A DNA stretch of 64,000 nucleotides. It comes from Leptobacterium flavescens. Lineage in GTDB: Bacteria; Bacteroidota; Bacteroidia; Flavobacteriales; Flavobacteriaceae. A model generated the notes under the pieces. The model was not told the DNA's origin and ran no database searches. It saw only the letters and a list, made by a program, of their open reading frames with translations. The stretch's first letter is position 1; each line of letters opens with the position of its first letter. This document shows positions 44,657 to 53,618 of this stretch, piece after piece. The position numbers and the translations under genes were made by a program. The stretch spans positions 1,550,001-1,614,000 of the forward strand of contig NZ_JAABOO010000001.1 of the NCBI RefSeq assembly GCF_010671605.1. The letters are read 5' to 3'.

Positions 44657-45157
44657 ATGAAATATCTGACCAAATCCTTTTTGACCGCCTTTATTCTTTT
44701 ATTTATTTTTTCCTGCACCAACGATGATGACGGAGATTTTTTTTCAAACCAGGTAGACGCTATGATCTTTAGCTCTCCTTTTCTTTCCTTTTCTCCATGC
44801 AACGATGCTTGTTTTACCTCCTATCGAATCGGTAAAAACAAGTTAGAAGTTTCTCGGTCGGTGGAGTATTTTAATGGAGATATTGCTTTTAATTCCCCAA
44901 ACGAATTAAGCGCTGAAGATTACCAGCGTATCAAGTCGATTTTAGGTTCTATTCCCCCCGAATTGGTTCTGGGGAACGCTAAAACATTCGGATGTCCGAA
45001 TTGTGCCGATCAGGGAGGTTTTTTCGTAAAACTGTTCATCAACGGCAAATCCAAGATATATATCATCGACACCAGCGATACCGCTGATCAAAGCCAGGCA
45101 GTCATCAGTTTTAAGAATAGGATCCGGGAGGCCCTTCAGTCTTTAGGTTCTTTTTGA
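44657..45157 (+). CDS. Small lipoprotein of unknown function
   Basis: From ATG 44657 the product is 166 residues with a lipoprotein signal (ILLFIFSCTNDDDG). A longer in-frame ATG at 44579 would add 26 unlikely residues and is rejected. The mature part has two cysteine pairs (PCNDACFTS and FGCPNCADQGG) and a helix-rich middle (SAEDYQRIKSILGSIP). No known family could be named. It converges with the downstream lipoprotein gene. Confidence 0.75.
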   Translation: MKYLTKSFLTAFILLFIFSCTNDDDGDFFSNQVDAMIFSSPFLSFSPCNDACFTSYRIGKNKLEVSRSVEYFNGDIAFNSPNELSAEDYQRIKSILGSIPPELVLGNAKTFGCPNCADQGGFFVKLFINGKSKIYIIDTSDTADQSQAVISFKNRIREALQSLGSF

Positions 45158-45164
45158 TCGGATA

Positions 45165-46517
45165 CTATTTTAATTTGATCACTACCAGGTCTTTCAGGCC
45201 TTTATTCTCTGTAATATGATTATCGGAACTCTCGGTCTCACCTACGACCATTAATTCGCCTTCGGCAGTCTCTAAAAGGTCGAAACCAAAATCGAGGCCG
45301 GCTCCTCCTATGGATTTTTCCCATTGCAGGCTTCCGCTATCATCAATTTTAATTACCCAGATATCATTCTCCCCGAAATTTTCCGTAAGATCTGTATTAT
45401 TACTCCTGGAATTCCCGGCAATATAGAATCCACCGTCCTGAGACGGAATAATACTTTCGCCGTTTTCGAACTCGCTTCCGCCAAAGGTCTTTTCCCAGAT
45501 CATTTTTCCGGAATCGCTGAGTTTAAGAAGCCAGAGATCCGCATTTCCTTTATTGTTGGAGATATCTCCGTCTGTGCTATTCGATCTTCCTACTACCATA
45601 AAACCATTGTCTGAAGTCCTGGTAATAGATTCGGCATGATCTATCCCGCTTCCGCCGTAAGATCGTTCCCATACCAGGTCTCCGGTAGCACTCACTTTTA
45701 CGACCCAGAAATCGTAGCTTCCATTTCCTTCGGAAATATCAAAATCCTGACTCTCCGAAGCTCCGGCCAGTACAAAACCACCATCTTCGGCCTGCACTAC
45801 AGAAAAGGCCCTGTCGTTATTCGTTCCTCCGAAAAACCTTCTCCATACCAGGTCTCCGTTGGCATCCAGTTTATTGGCCCAGAACTCACCAACTCCATGT
45901 GCTGTCAAGGAAGAACGGCCTATCTCGCCCGAATTTCCTTCACCATTAGAACCTGTAACATCCAGGAATCCTGAAACAAAATAACCGCCATCTTCGGTTT
46001 GAAGTATATCATAAGCATGGTCATGCCCGGCAAAACCAAAACTTCTTTCCCATTGAATATTTCCGGAAGCGTCTGTCTTTACTACCCAGTTGTCGTGAAA
46101 ACCTTCATTATTACTTCCATCTCCGTCTGCACTCATACTATATCCAGCCAGGGCAAAACCTCCGTCCAGGGTCTGGACTATTGCCTGTCCCTGATCATCT
46201 CCGCTCCCGCCGTAAGTAGCGTTCCATTGCTGGTTCCCTTCCGCGTCCAGTTTAATGACCCAGTAGTCATTTACCAGCAGGGTTTTATCTGTAATATCGC
46301 CATCGTTACTATTGGTAAGACCGATAATGGCAAAACCCCCGTCGGTAGTTGGGATAATGGAGCGTGCCGATTCTTCATTACTACCTCCAAAAGTTTGTAC
46401 CCAGTCTATTTCTCCCTGAAAACCTACAGGATCGGGCGGATTCTGATTATCGTCATCGGAAGAGCATCCAAAGACGAATGCCGCTGCAAGAGCGAGCGTA
46501 AAACATTTCTTTATCAT
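45165..46517 (-). CDS. Surface lipoprotein with a seven-repeat propeller
   Basis: This 450-residue lipoprotein has a signal with Cys18 (AAAFVFGCSSDDD), the acidic residues after Cys that often mark surface export in Bacteroidota. The mature part holds seven repeats of about 55-60 residues, each with a W-x-x-x-[FY/I]-G-G/F core: IDWVQTFGGS, QQWNATYGGS, IQWERSFGFA, LVWRRFFGGT, LVWERSYGGS, MIWEKTFGGS and LQWEKSIGGA. Each also carries T/S-x-DGGF or EDGG. Seven copies predict a seven-bladed beta-propeller. The binding partner is unknown. It lies four bases after the choice-of-anchor-B gene, so the two form an operon. Confidence 0.85.
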   Translation of the reverse strand: MIKKCFTLALAAAFVFGCSSDDDNQNPPDPVGFQGEIDWVQTFGGSNEESARSIIPTTDGGFAIIGLTNSNDGDITDKTLLVNDYWVIKLDAEGNQQWNATYGGSGDDQGQAIVQTLDGGFALAGYSMSADGDGSNNEGFHDNWVVKTDASGNIQWERSFGFAGHDHAYDILQTEDGGYFVSGFLDVTGSNGEGNSGEIGRSSLTAHGVGEFWANKLDANGDLVWRRFFGGTNNDRAFSVVQAEDGGFVLAGASESQDFDISEGNGSYDFWVVKVSATGDLVWERSYGGSGIDHAESITRTSDNGFMVVGRSNSTDGDISNNKGNADLWLLKLSDSGKMIWEKTFGGSEFENGESIIPSQDGGFYIAGNSRSNNTDLTENFGENDIWVIKIDDSGSLQWEKSIGGAGLDFGFDLLETAEGELMVVGETESSDNHITENKGLKDLVVIKLK

Positions 46518-46521
46518 AGCA

Positions 46522-47766
46522 TTAATTACTTTTTCTGATTATAAAAAATCCCGAATCTACATCGCTGACGATTATATTACCGCTGTCAAAATATGGGTAT
46601 ACACTCCATACTCCGTTAAAATTAGCACTGTTACTGTTAGGGAAAGTGTCAAAAAAGCCGGTTTCGGTCATATTCCTGTTTTCTATATCAGAAATATCTA
46701 TTACCCTAACCCCTGCGGTATAATTAGACAAGTAAAATTCGTCTCCTTTAACATAGCCATTATGGTCTATGGCAGCTGTAGGCCCTGTATAAGTATGGTG
46801 TACGATCGGGTTGTCCAGATCGGTAAAGTCAAAAACGAGGGTTCTGGTCCGGAAACCGAAGCCCTGCTCATCCAGCTCGTCTCCTAAAATAAAATAACGG
46901 TGATCATCCGTAAACCACCCCTGATGGGTATATGCAAGATTGCCATAGGTTAGAGAGGATATAGAACTTGGATTGTTCTTATCGGTAACATCCGCAATGA
47001 CTACCTGATCTTCATTACTACCTACAAATATTTCCCTTCCCGTATAATCGGTATCCGGGCCGTTATAGGTAACTACCTGCCCGTCGTGAGTATAACCGTC
47101 ATCACCGTAACCTCCTGCGGGTTGCGGGCTTTGAGGATTGCTGATATCTACAAAATGTACACCTCCGTTAAAAGCATCATTCCTGGCTGTACCTACCGCA
47201 TAGGCAAAAGATGTACTCTCGTTGATCACAATATTATGGGAATTCCCAAAGCCGGTAAAAGTTGCATCGGCATTAAAAGTTTCGGGTGGATTTGCAACAT
47301 TGCGTAATCTGCTAAGATCAAAAACCTGCATTCCGTGACCCGCTGCCTCACTTACTATAAAGGCATGATCTCCGTAAACCTTGACATCTCGCCAGGTACT
47401 GTTTGTCGTAGCTGTGGGAAGACGGCCTACGATCACCGGATTCACGGGGTCTGAAAGGTCGATAAAAACAGTTCCGTTATCAACCCCCATAAGAGCGTAT
47501 TCTTTTCCATCCGAACTGTCTGTCCATCCCCAAATATCATTTCCTCTCCCTGCTCCAAGTGACTGCAGGTTAATATGAGCTACAAGATCATATCCGTTAC
47601 AGGGGTATATTCCCGCCATTCCATTTTCACAAGGTACTACTGCATTGGCCGCAGGCGGATTGGGATCAAAGTTCCCATCTCCGGGATCTATATCATCCGA
47701 AGAACCGGACGAACAACTATATAAAAAGAAAAAAGTAATACTGAAAATAAACCTAAACCATTTCAT
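46522..47766 (-). CDS. Choice-of-anchor-B-type lipoprotein with LVIVD-like propeller
   Basis: From ATG 47766 the product is 414 residues with a lipoprotein signal (FFFLYSCSSGSSDD); an ATG three codons upstream is also possible. The mature part matches the choice-of-anchor-B family: ALMGVDNGTVFIDLSDPVNP, HAFIVSEAAGHGMQVFDLSRL, THDGQVVTYNGPD and LGDELDEQGFG, ending SDVDSGFFIIRK. Repeats of the form VxVFDLS or VxVIDIS suggest a propeller. It is the first gene of a two-gene operon with the seven-repeat lipoprotein. Its function is unknown; surface binding is inferred. Confidence 0.85.
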   Translation of the reverse strand: MKWFRFIFSITFFFLYSCSSGSSDDIDPGDGNFDPNPPAANAVVPCENGMAGIYPCNGYDLVAHINLQSLGAGRGNDIWGWTDSSDGKEYALMGVDNGTVFIDLSDPVNPVIVGRLPTATTNSTWRDVKVYGDHAFIVSEAAGHGMQVFDLSRLRNVANPPETFNADATFTGFGNSHNIVINESTSFAYAVGTARNDAFNGGVHFVDISNPQSPQPAGGYGDDGYTHDGQVVTYNGPDTDYTGREIFVGSNEDQVVIADVTDKNNPSSISSLTYGNLAYTHQGWFTDDHRYFILGDELDEQGFGFRTRTLVFDFTDLDNPIVHHTYTGPTAAIDHNGYVKGDEFYLSNYTAGVRVIDISDIENRNMTETGFFDTFPNSNSANFNGVWSVYPYFDSGNIIVSDVDSGFFIIRKSN

Positions 47767-47974
47767 AATTAGCATTTTAATACAATTAACGGAATATTTC
47801 TTAAAATAATCTAAATTTTACTTATTTATTGTGTGTACGAATCTTCCATTCGCCTTCACAAAACAGATAAACACCCTCTATATTTAATAATCCTTCAACA
47901 TCAAAATACCCTACTTAAATGGCCTGTTTACAGAATTTATCGAAGATTTATAAGGTCATTAAATCTATGCACTC

Positions 47975-47982
47975 TATTTTTG
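47975..47982 (+). promoter_or_regulatory. -7 box abutting the thiL start codon
   Basis: TATTTTTG ends only four bases before the thiL ATG at 47987. The expected transcription start then falls at or next to the A of ATG, predicting a leaderless mRNA. Confidence 0.5.
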
Positions 47983-47986
47983 CAAA

Positions 47987-49042
47987 ATGATAGAAGATAA
48001 AAATCCGCAGCGAACATCACTATCCGAACTGGGAGAATTCGGACTTATTGAGCATCTTACCAAAAACTTTAAGCTCGACCAGGACTCAAGTGTTAAAGGA
48101 ATTGGCGATGATGCCGCTGTACTTGATTTTAAGGATAAAAAAGCGGTTGTTTCTACAGATCTGCTGGTAGAAGGGGTACATTTCGACCTGAGTTATATGC
48201 CTTTAAAGCATCTGGGATACAAGGCTGTTATGGTAAATCTGTCTGATATCTACGCAATGAATGCGAAGCCCACACAGATTACCGTTTCTATTGCTGTTTC
48301 CAATCGCTTTCCGCTGGAAGCTCTTGAAGAATTATATGAAGGTATTACCCTGGCATCCAAGATCTATAAGGTAGATGTGGTTGGAGGCGACACGACCTCT
48401 TCTACACGAGGCCTTATTATCTCTATTACTGCTATAGGTGAAGCTGAAGAGGAAAACATCACCTACAGAGACGGAGCAAAAACAGGCGACCTTCTTGTGG
48501 TAACGGGCGACCTTGGCGGGGCCTATATGGGGCTTCAGATCCTGGAAAGGGAGAAAGAGGTTTTTAAGGTCAATCCAAACAACCAGCCGGACCTCTCCAT
48601 GTATTCTTATATCATAGAGCGTCAGTTAAAACCGGAAGCAAGGAAAGATATTCCGGAACTGCTCAAGGCCCTGGAGGTTAAACCCACTTCCATGATCGAT
48701 ATAAGCGACGGGCTTTCCTCAGAGATCCTACACCTCTGCACTCAAAGCAAAGTAGGATGTAATCTTTATGAAGATAAGATCCCTCTGGACCCTCAGGTGA
48801 TCTCTACCTGTGAGGAATTCAATATAGACAGTACCACCATCGCCCTGAGCGGAGGTGAGGATTATGAATTGCTGTTTACTATTGATCAGGCGGATTATCC
48901 AAAAATTAAGGCCAATCCTAACCTGAGTGTTATCGGACATATGACCGATAAAAAGGAAGGCATCCATCTGGTTACAAGAGGAGATGAAAAGATCCCGCTC
49001 AAAGCTCAGGGCTGGAACGCACTTAGGGAAAAAGAGGAATAA
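47987..49042 (+). CDS. thiL: Thiamine-monophosphate kinase
   Basis: This 351-residue enzyme phosphorylates thiamine monophosphate to thiamine pyrophosphate with ATP. Motifs in order: GIGDDAAVL, VVSTDLLVEGVHFDL, LGYKAVMVNLSDIYAMNA, VGGDTTSS, LVVTGDLGGAYMGLQIL, MIDISDGLSSEILHLC and LSGGEDYELLFT. All are canonical ThiL/PurM-superfamily segments. It stands alone, and no TPP riboswitch-like structure precedes it. Confidence 0.96.
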   Translation: MIEDKNPQRTSLSELGEFGLIEHLTKNFKLDQDSSVKGIGDDAAVLDFKDKKAVVSTDLLVEGVHFDLSYMPLKHLGYKAVMVNLSDIYAMNAKPTQITVSIAVSNRFPLEALEELYEGITLASKIYKVDVVGGDTTSSTRGLIISITAIGEAEEENITYRDGAKTGDLLVVTGDLGGAYMGLQILEREKEVFKVNPNNQPDLSMYSYIIERQLKPEARKDIPELLKALEVKPTSMIDISDGLSSEILHLCTQSKVGCNLYEDKIPLDPQVISTCEEFNIDSTTIALSGGEDYELLFTIDQADYPKIKANPNLSVIGHMTDKKEGIHLVTRGDEKIPLKAQGWNALREKEE

Positions 49043-49100
49043 TTCGCATTAAATTCCACCTCTGCCTACAAAGATTAACAAGGCAAAAAAATAAGAATCG

Positions 49101-49108
49101 TAATTTTG
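49101..49108 (+). promoter_or_regulatory. Putative -7 box of the membrane AraC gene
   Basis: TAATTTTG matches TAnnTTTG, 15 nt before the ATG at 49124. It overlaps and so disfavours an in-frame TTG at 49106 as start. Confidence 0.5.
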
Positions 49109-49123
49109 ATTAAATTCCCTGCT

Positions 49124-50239
49124 ATGAATTTTTTCGAATTAAGTTTTCTGTTCTTTGCGTTTCTCGGCCTCCTGCTGGCCCTCTCTTTTTTTATTAAAAA
49201 GAACGGAGACCGTCAGTCCAATACTATTCTCGGGATATACCTGCTGCTTTTTGCCTACAATATTGTATTTAATACCCTTTACTGGTCCGAGCTATTGTAC
49301 CGAAAAACATATATTCATTTTTTCTACACCAATTTTTTCCCGTGGATCTCGTACGGCCCTTTATTCTATTTATATGTAAAAAGAGTGGTGTTGAAAAAGG
49401 ATTTCAAAACAGTGGAACTCCTTCATTTCCTGCCTGTCTTGTTATTTGTCATTGCCAGGTGGCCACTTTTCAGCCTGGATGCAGAGCTTAAACTGGCCGC
49501 AGCCCTGGACGGAAGCTGGAGAAATTACGGTTTTATGATCCGTCATGTTTCCTGGTTCTTTATCATCCCTCAGATGTTGGTCTATGCGCTATCGGCACTT
49601 GTGATCCTCCGGAAGAACACAACACTCCTGGACAGCAACAAAAGACTGTGGTTAAAATTCTTTATAGGTTCCTTCCTCGGATACTGGTTGGCTTTTACCT
49701 CTTACTTTGTGCTTTCCTATTCGGGTCTGATCACCAAACAGAACGATTATTTTATCGGCTACCTTATCGTTTTCTTTATAGGGATGGTTGCCTACTTCGG
49801 TTTTATGCAGCCCGATGTCTTTAACGGGCTTTCCATGGAGAAGGTAATCCCCTTTATCAAATACAAGAAAACCGGACTTACCCAAAGTCACTCCCTCGAA
49901 TTAAAGGATCGTCTTCTTATGATCATGGAAAAGGAAAAGCCATTCCTGGAGAATGATCTTCGCCTGGAAGACCTGGCAAAGTCGCTTAGTTTGTCGAGGC
50001 ATCATATGTCTCAGGTGATCAATGAGCATTTTCAGATGTCCTTTTTCGATTATATCAATCAGCACAGGATTGAGGAAGCCAAGGAATTACTTATCAAGAA
50101 CAGGGAGGATCTGAATATAAGTCAGATTGCCTATTCGGTTGGTTTTAACAACAGGGTTTCCTTTTACAAGGCCTTTAAAAAGTTTACGGGCACTACTCCA
50201 TCCGACTATATTTCCGTACATTCTCACCATGCATCCTGA
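49124..50239 (+). CDS. Seven-TM AraC-family transcriptional regulator
   Basis: From ATG 49124 the product has 371 residues. The N-terminal two-thirds has seven predicted membrane helices, for example FFELSFLFFAFLGLLLALSF, TVELLHFLPVLLFVIA and DYFIGYLIVFFIGMVAYFGF. The C-terminal 100 residues form an AraC double HTH: LRLEDLAKSLSLSRHHMSQV and LNISQIAYSVGFNNRVSFYK, ending GTTPSDYI. Such proteins may sense an envelope signal and bind DNA directly from the membrane. The gene stands alone and no target can be named. Confidence 0.88.
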   Translation: MNFFELSFLFFAFLGLLLALSFFIKKNGDRQSNTILGIYLLLFAYNIVFNTLYWSELLYRKTYIHFFYTNFFPWISYGPLFYLYVKRVVLKKDFKTVELLHFLPVLLFVIARWPLFSLDAELKLAAALDGSWRNYGFMIRHVSWFFIIPQMLVYALSALVILRKNTTLLDSNKRLWLKFFIGSFLGYWLAFTSYFVLSYSGLITKQNDYFIGYLIVFFIGMVAYFGFMQPDVFNGLSMEKVIPFIKYKKTGLTQSHSLELKDRLLMIMEKEKPFLENDLRLEDLAKSLSLSRHHMSQVINEHFQMSFFDYINQHRIEEAKELLIKNREDLNISQIAYSVGFNNRVSFYKAFKKFTGTTPSDYISVHSHHAS

Positions 50240-50626
50240 TATGCTTTCAGCTCAGTGTTCATGCGGAAAAATGGGTAAAACTTTATCGGCATTTACTCAT
50301 TTACAGCCTATGTTTAATTTCTTTATAGGTAGAAAAAAACAAAATATAAGATAGGGCATGGTGAAACTACTTCTTTAAGTAATTCACTGAACATTTCTCA
50401 TCTGAAGGTTATTTGTTTAGCTATAAAAATTCCTTTACTGCGCTTTCTTTATTCTGTTTTAGCAGGCAAGGTACTGCGACTATTTCAAATCAAATCGTCT
50501 GGAAGTAGTTTCAGGCGATTTTTTTCCCGCCACTGTTAAAATGAGTTAAAATCCATAGTTCCCTACAAAAGTTAACAGCTTCCAGAAAAATTTAAACGTG
50601 ATTTGAGGTAGTTCAGATTATTAAAA
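50240..50626. other. 387-bp intergenic region with a distal terminator
   Basis: No gene is visible. A terminator at 50492-50525 lies about 250 bases after the AraC stop, so either the AraC mRNA has a long 3' part or a small RNA is made here. No convincing TAnnTTTG box was found inside the stretch. Confidence 0.55.
50492..50525 (+). terminator. Rho-independent terminator
   Basis: AAATCGTCTGGAA (50492-50504) pairs with TTTCAGGCGATTT (50509-50521) over 13 positions with two G-T wobbles and a 4-nt loop; a run of seven T residues ends the stem. Confidence 0.85.
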
Positions 50627-51229
50627 ATGAAAACCTATACCCTCAGATTTTTGCTCTTTTTGGCCGTATTGCCGGTCGGGGCACAGGAAAATGATCAGTT
50701 TCCCGATTTATGGTTCTCCAATGAAGTTTCACAGGAACAACCGTATGGGAAATTAGATCTAAAAGCAACTCCTCAACTAGCGGATTATAACAAATTAATT
50801 GGGAGTTGCCAATGCAAAAGCGTCCGGTTGCAACCCGACGGAAAGTGGAGCGACTCCATCGCCCTTAAGTGGAGGTGGAAGTATATTATGAACGGTAATG
50901 CGGTACAGGATGAAGGCTGGTATGGAGACCGAGATAATCCCTCCTATTTTACGAGTGTTCGAGTCTATGATAAGAAAAATGAACGATGGTATGTGACCTA
51001 TTTTTCTCCGGAATTGAATTTCAAACCAGATACATGGATAGGAAGGAAGGAAAATGGGAACATAGTACTCGAAGGAACTATTAAAACCACCGGAGGGGAA
51101 CTTACCAGCCTTCTTACCTTTTCCGATATCAGCGATTCGGGTTTCAATTGGGAAGCCAGGATCATCAATCCCGATCTTCCGGGAGGCGGCTATAGTTTCT
51201 GGAAAATATTCTGCAAAAAATTATTCTAA
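50627..51229 (+). CDS. Exported protein of unknown function, related to the next gene
   Basis: This 200-residue protein has a signal peptide (LLFLAVLPVGAQ). The mature part is beta-rich, with LIGSCQCKSV and DGKWSDSIALKWRWKYIMNG, then GNIVLEGTIKTT and FSDISDSGFNWEARI. The last motif parallels FKDISENGFTWDWES of the next gene, so the two share a fold, probably of the lipocalin-like DUF1579 type. One CxC pair (CQC) is present. No function can be given. Confidence 0.72.
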   Translation: MKTYTLRFLLFLAVLPVGAQENDQFPDLWFSNEVSQEQPYGKLDLKATPQLADYNKLIGSCQCKSVRLQPDGKWSDSIALKWRWKYIMNGNAVQDEGWYGDRDNPSYFTSVRVYDKKNERWYVTYFSPELNFKPDTWIGRKENGNIVLEGTIKTTGGELTSLLTFSDISDSGFNWEARIINPDLPGGGYSFWKIFCKKLF

Positions 51230-51251
51230 TCAATCTTTAAATCAATACAAT

Positions 51252-51746
51252 ATGTACAGAGCAGTTATTTTATTTTTCCTGCTGATCTCCTTTACCGGCC
51301 TGTCCCAGGAAATGAATGAAAAATCCTTTGATTTCTGGGTGGGTGAATGGGACCTCAGCTGGACCAACGCAAAGGGCACCACTATTAAAGGGAACAACAG
51401 TATCGTAAAAATACTGGACGGGAAAGTGATCCAGGAAAACTTTACAGATCCCAGCACAGGTTTTAAAGGCACCAGTATTTCTGTTTTTAATCCGCAAACC
51501 AAACAATGGCATCAGGCCTGGGCGGATTCTCAGGGAGGTTATATCGATCTTATCGGAGCCATGGATGGTGAGAAACGCATTTTTAAGACCAAGCCGGTAC
51601 AACAGGGCGATAAGAAGGTTGTAAGGCGAATGGTCTTTAAGGATATTAGCGAGAACGGCTTTACCTGGGATTGGGAAAGTACCACAGATGGAGGCGAGAA
51701 CTGGAAACTCCTATGGAGGATCGAATACAGTAAAAAAGCCCATTAA
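51252..51746 (+). CDS. Exported DUF1579-like protein
   Basis: This 164-residue protein has a signal peptide (ILFFLLISFTGLSQ) followed by the opening FDFWVGEWDLSWTNAKG, typical of a family of small lipocalin-like proteins (DUF1579 and relatives). Later segments are ISVFNPQTKQWHQAWADS and FKDISENGFTWDWES. It lies 22 nt after the related gene upstream, so the two form an operon that ends at a terminator. Function is unknown. Confidence 0.75.
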   Translation: MYRAVILFFLLISFTGLSQEMNEKSFDFWVGEWDLSWTNAKGTTIKGNNSIVKILDGKVIQENFTDPSTGFKGTSISVFNPQTKQWHQAWADSQGGYIDLIGAMDGEKRIFKTKPVQQGDKKVVRRMVFKDISENGFTWDWESTTDGGENWKLLWRIEYSKKAH

Positions 51747-51769
51747 GTTTTACGGCAAGAGGGCTTATA

Positions 51770-51798
51770 AAAAAAACCGCTCTTACAGCAGTTTTTTT
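51770..51798. terminator. Terminator after the DUF1579-like pair
   Basis: An A7-C-x-GCT arm (51770-51781) pairs with an AGC-x-G-T7 arm (51787-51798) around a CTTAC loop, with one mismatch. A and T runs on both sides allow use in either direction, including for the convergent mini-protein gene. Confidence 0.75.
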
Positions 51799-51857
51799 CC
51801 ATCCGACAATCCCGCAGAGGGACCTCGGTTATACCCAAAAAAAATCATCATCCCGTA

Positions 51858-52115
51858 TTAGGCTGCAGGATGATGATGTGTTTGAGCTAATTTCTTTTGA
51901 TGTAACATCGCTAGAGTTTCATTAATTTCTTTAAGCTGAGGGGTCAAAGATGCGAGGTTACCTTTCACGTCGATCGTAACTTGTTTTCCACAACATGCAC
52001 ACTCATATTCTTTAATATGCGCAGTTACCTTTTTTGTTACGATGAAGCGGTGGCCGAAAATAGAGCAAAGTACTCTTCCCACCGATAGAGGCGATTTTTT
52101 GGGGCTGTCATGCAT
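51858..52115 (-). CDS. CxxC mini-protein with LCSIFGH motif
   Basis: This 85-residue cytoplasmic protein has one Cys in VLCSIFGHRF and a CxCC pair in YECACCGKQV, about 22 residues later. The spacing of a lone Cys-x-x-x-Gly-His and a C-C pair suggests a small zinc ribbon, as in DUF1660-like proteins. A helical segment (LTPQLKEINETLAMLHQKK) and a histidine tail (THHHPAA) end the protein. Function is unknown; nucleic-acid binding is possible. Confidence 0.65.
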   Translation of the reverse strand: MHDSPKKSPLSVGRVLCSIFGHRFIVTKKVTAHIKEYECACCGKQVTIDVKGNLASLTPQLKEINETLAMLHQKKLAQTHHHPAA

Positions 52116-52349
52116 AATTCTATAGTTAAGATTTGGAAGGTTAAATTTAGTTAAATTTTTGTAACTACCAAATTTTAAGCATATTAATTATGTGAAAACA
52201 GAAAAAAACGATGTGAAAACCGTAATTTTAGTGGTTCCCTACTCCGGTTCCTACAACAAAACTAAGCCCCTGTACATGAGTCCTTTAAAAATTTCAAGCT
52301 CTTTTTATCATTTTTTCTTTTATCTTTCCAAAAGAATATCTATCAAATA

Positions 52350-53618
52350 ATGAAGACAAAAGAAACGCTGGTAACCGGTTTTGCACTTTTCTCCATGTTC
52401 TTCGGAGCAGGGAATTTAATCCTCCCTCCCTTTCTGGGATTTAATGCCGGACCTGAATGGTTTCTCGTAGCCCTGGGCTTTTTTATTTCGGCAGTAGCCT
52501 TACCCCTTTTGGGTATTCTGGCACATGCCCGGCTTCAGGGGACGATGTTGGATTTTGCCAATAAGGTTTCTCCCGTTTTCAGTATCATCTATTGTCTTTT
52601 TGTTTACGCAATTTCTATTTCGCTTCCGGCACCAAGAACTGCTTCGGTAACTCATGAGATGGCTATTCAACCCTTTTTTGGCAGTAGCTCTCTGCTTACC
52701 AGCAGCATCTATTTTATCCTGGTGCTTGTTTTTGTACTCAACAGATCCAAGATCCTGGATATCCTGGGAAAATTCCTGACTCCTTTAATTATCGGGATCC
52801 TTCTGGCTATTATCGGGATCGGACTTTTTTCTGTTCATCCGGAGATGCGTCCGTCCGGTTTTGAGACTCCCGTGATAAGCGGGATCCTGGAAGGGTATCA
52901 GACTTTCGACGCTATTGGTGCCGTTGTGGTTGGAGGGGTAATTATCATCTCCTTAAACCTTAAAGGGCATGATTCCTTCAAGGCCAAAAAACAACTGATC
53001 TCAAGGGCAGGTGTTCTTGCAGGTCTCGGACTCTTCCTTATTTATCTCGGGCTGATCCTAAGCGGAGCAATGAGCAATGCCGAATTCGATGAAGACATCA
53101 CCCGCACAGCTTTACTGTCGGGACTGAGCCTTAACACTCTTGGAAATATCGGGAATGTCTTTCTGAGTGTCCTGGTATCCCTGGCTTGTTTTACAACAGC
53201 TGTAGGGATCATTACAGGTACAGCCGATTTTATGAAAGGCCTTCTGGGTGAATCTCAGCAAGCATATCTGGCAACAGCCATCATCGGATGTATCCTCGGG
53301 GTGGTTATGGGTCAGTTTGATGTACACTATATCATAGACGTGGCTTTACCGGCCCTGATGTTTATTTATCCGATTACCATCGTCCTTATCTTTCTCAATG
53401 TCCTTCCGGAACGTTTTGCTTCCAAAGCGGTTTTCAGAGCGGTAGTGATAGTTACCTTAATTTTCAGTATCCCTGATTTCCTGTCGACGGTTGGTCTGGC
53501 AGATAAAATGCAAGCTGTAAAAGATATGATCCCTTTTGCGAACTACAGCATAGGCTGGCTCCTTCCGGTGATCCTTACTTTTGCAATTGCCAATCTACTT
53601 AGCCGGAAAAGCAAATAA
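52350..53618 (+). CDS. brnQ: Branched-chain amino acid transporter BrnQ
   Basis: This 422-residue polytopic protein of the LIVCS family imports leucine, isoleucine and valine with Na+. The N-terminal signature GFALFSMFFGAGNLILPPFLGF is complete. About 12 hydrophobic helices follow, including GAVVVGGVIIISLNLKGHD and ACFTTAVGIITGTADF. It converges on the aminopeptidase P gene. Confidence 0.93.
   Translation: MKTKETLVTGFALFSMFFGAGNLILPPFLGFNAGPEWFLVALGFFISAVALPLLGILAHARLQGTMLDFANKVSPVFSIIYCLFVYAISISLPAPRTASVTHEMAIQPFFGSSSLLTSSIYFILVLVFVLNRSKILDILGKFLTPLIIGILLAIIGIGLFSVHPEMRPSGFETPVISGILEGYQTFDAIGAVVVGGVIIISLNLKGHDSFKAKKQLISRAGVLAGLGLFLIYLGLILSGAMSNAEFDEDITRTALLSGLSLNTLGNIGNVFLSVLVSLACFTTAVGIITGTADFMKGLLGESQQAYLATAIIGCILGVVMGQFDVHYIIDVALPALMFIYPITIVLIFLNVLPERFASKAVFRAVVIVTLIFSIPDFLSTVGLADKMQAVKDMIPFANYSIGWLLPVILTFAIANLLSRKSK

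Noticed and set aside
47776-47986. Search for a TPP riboswitch before thiL
   Set aside because: No thi-box-like conserved stretches or paired stems were found, and the promoter box abuts the start codon.
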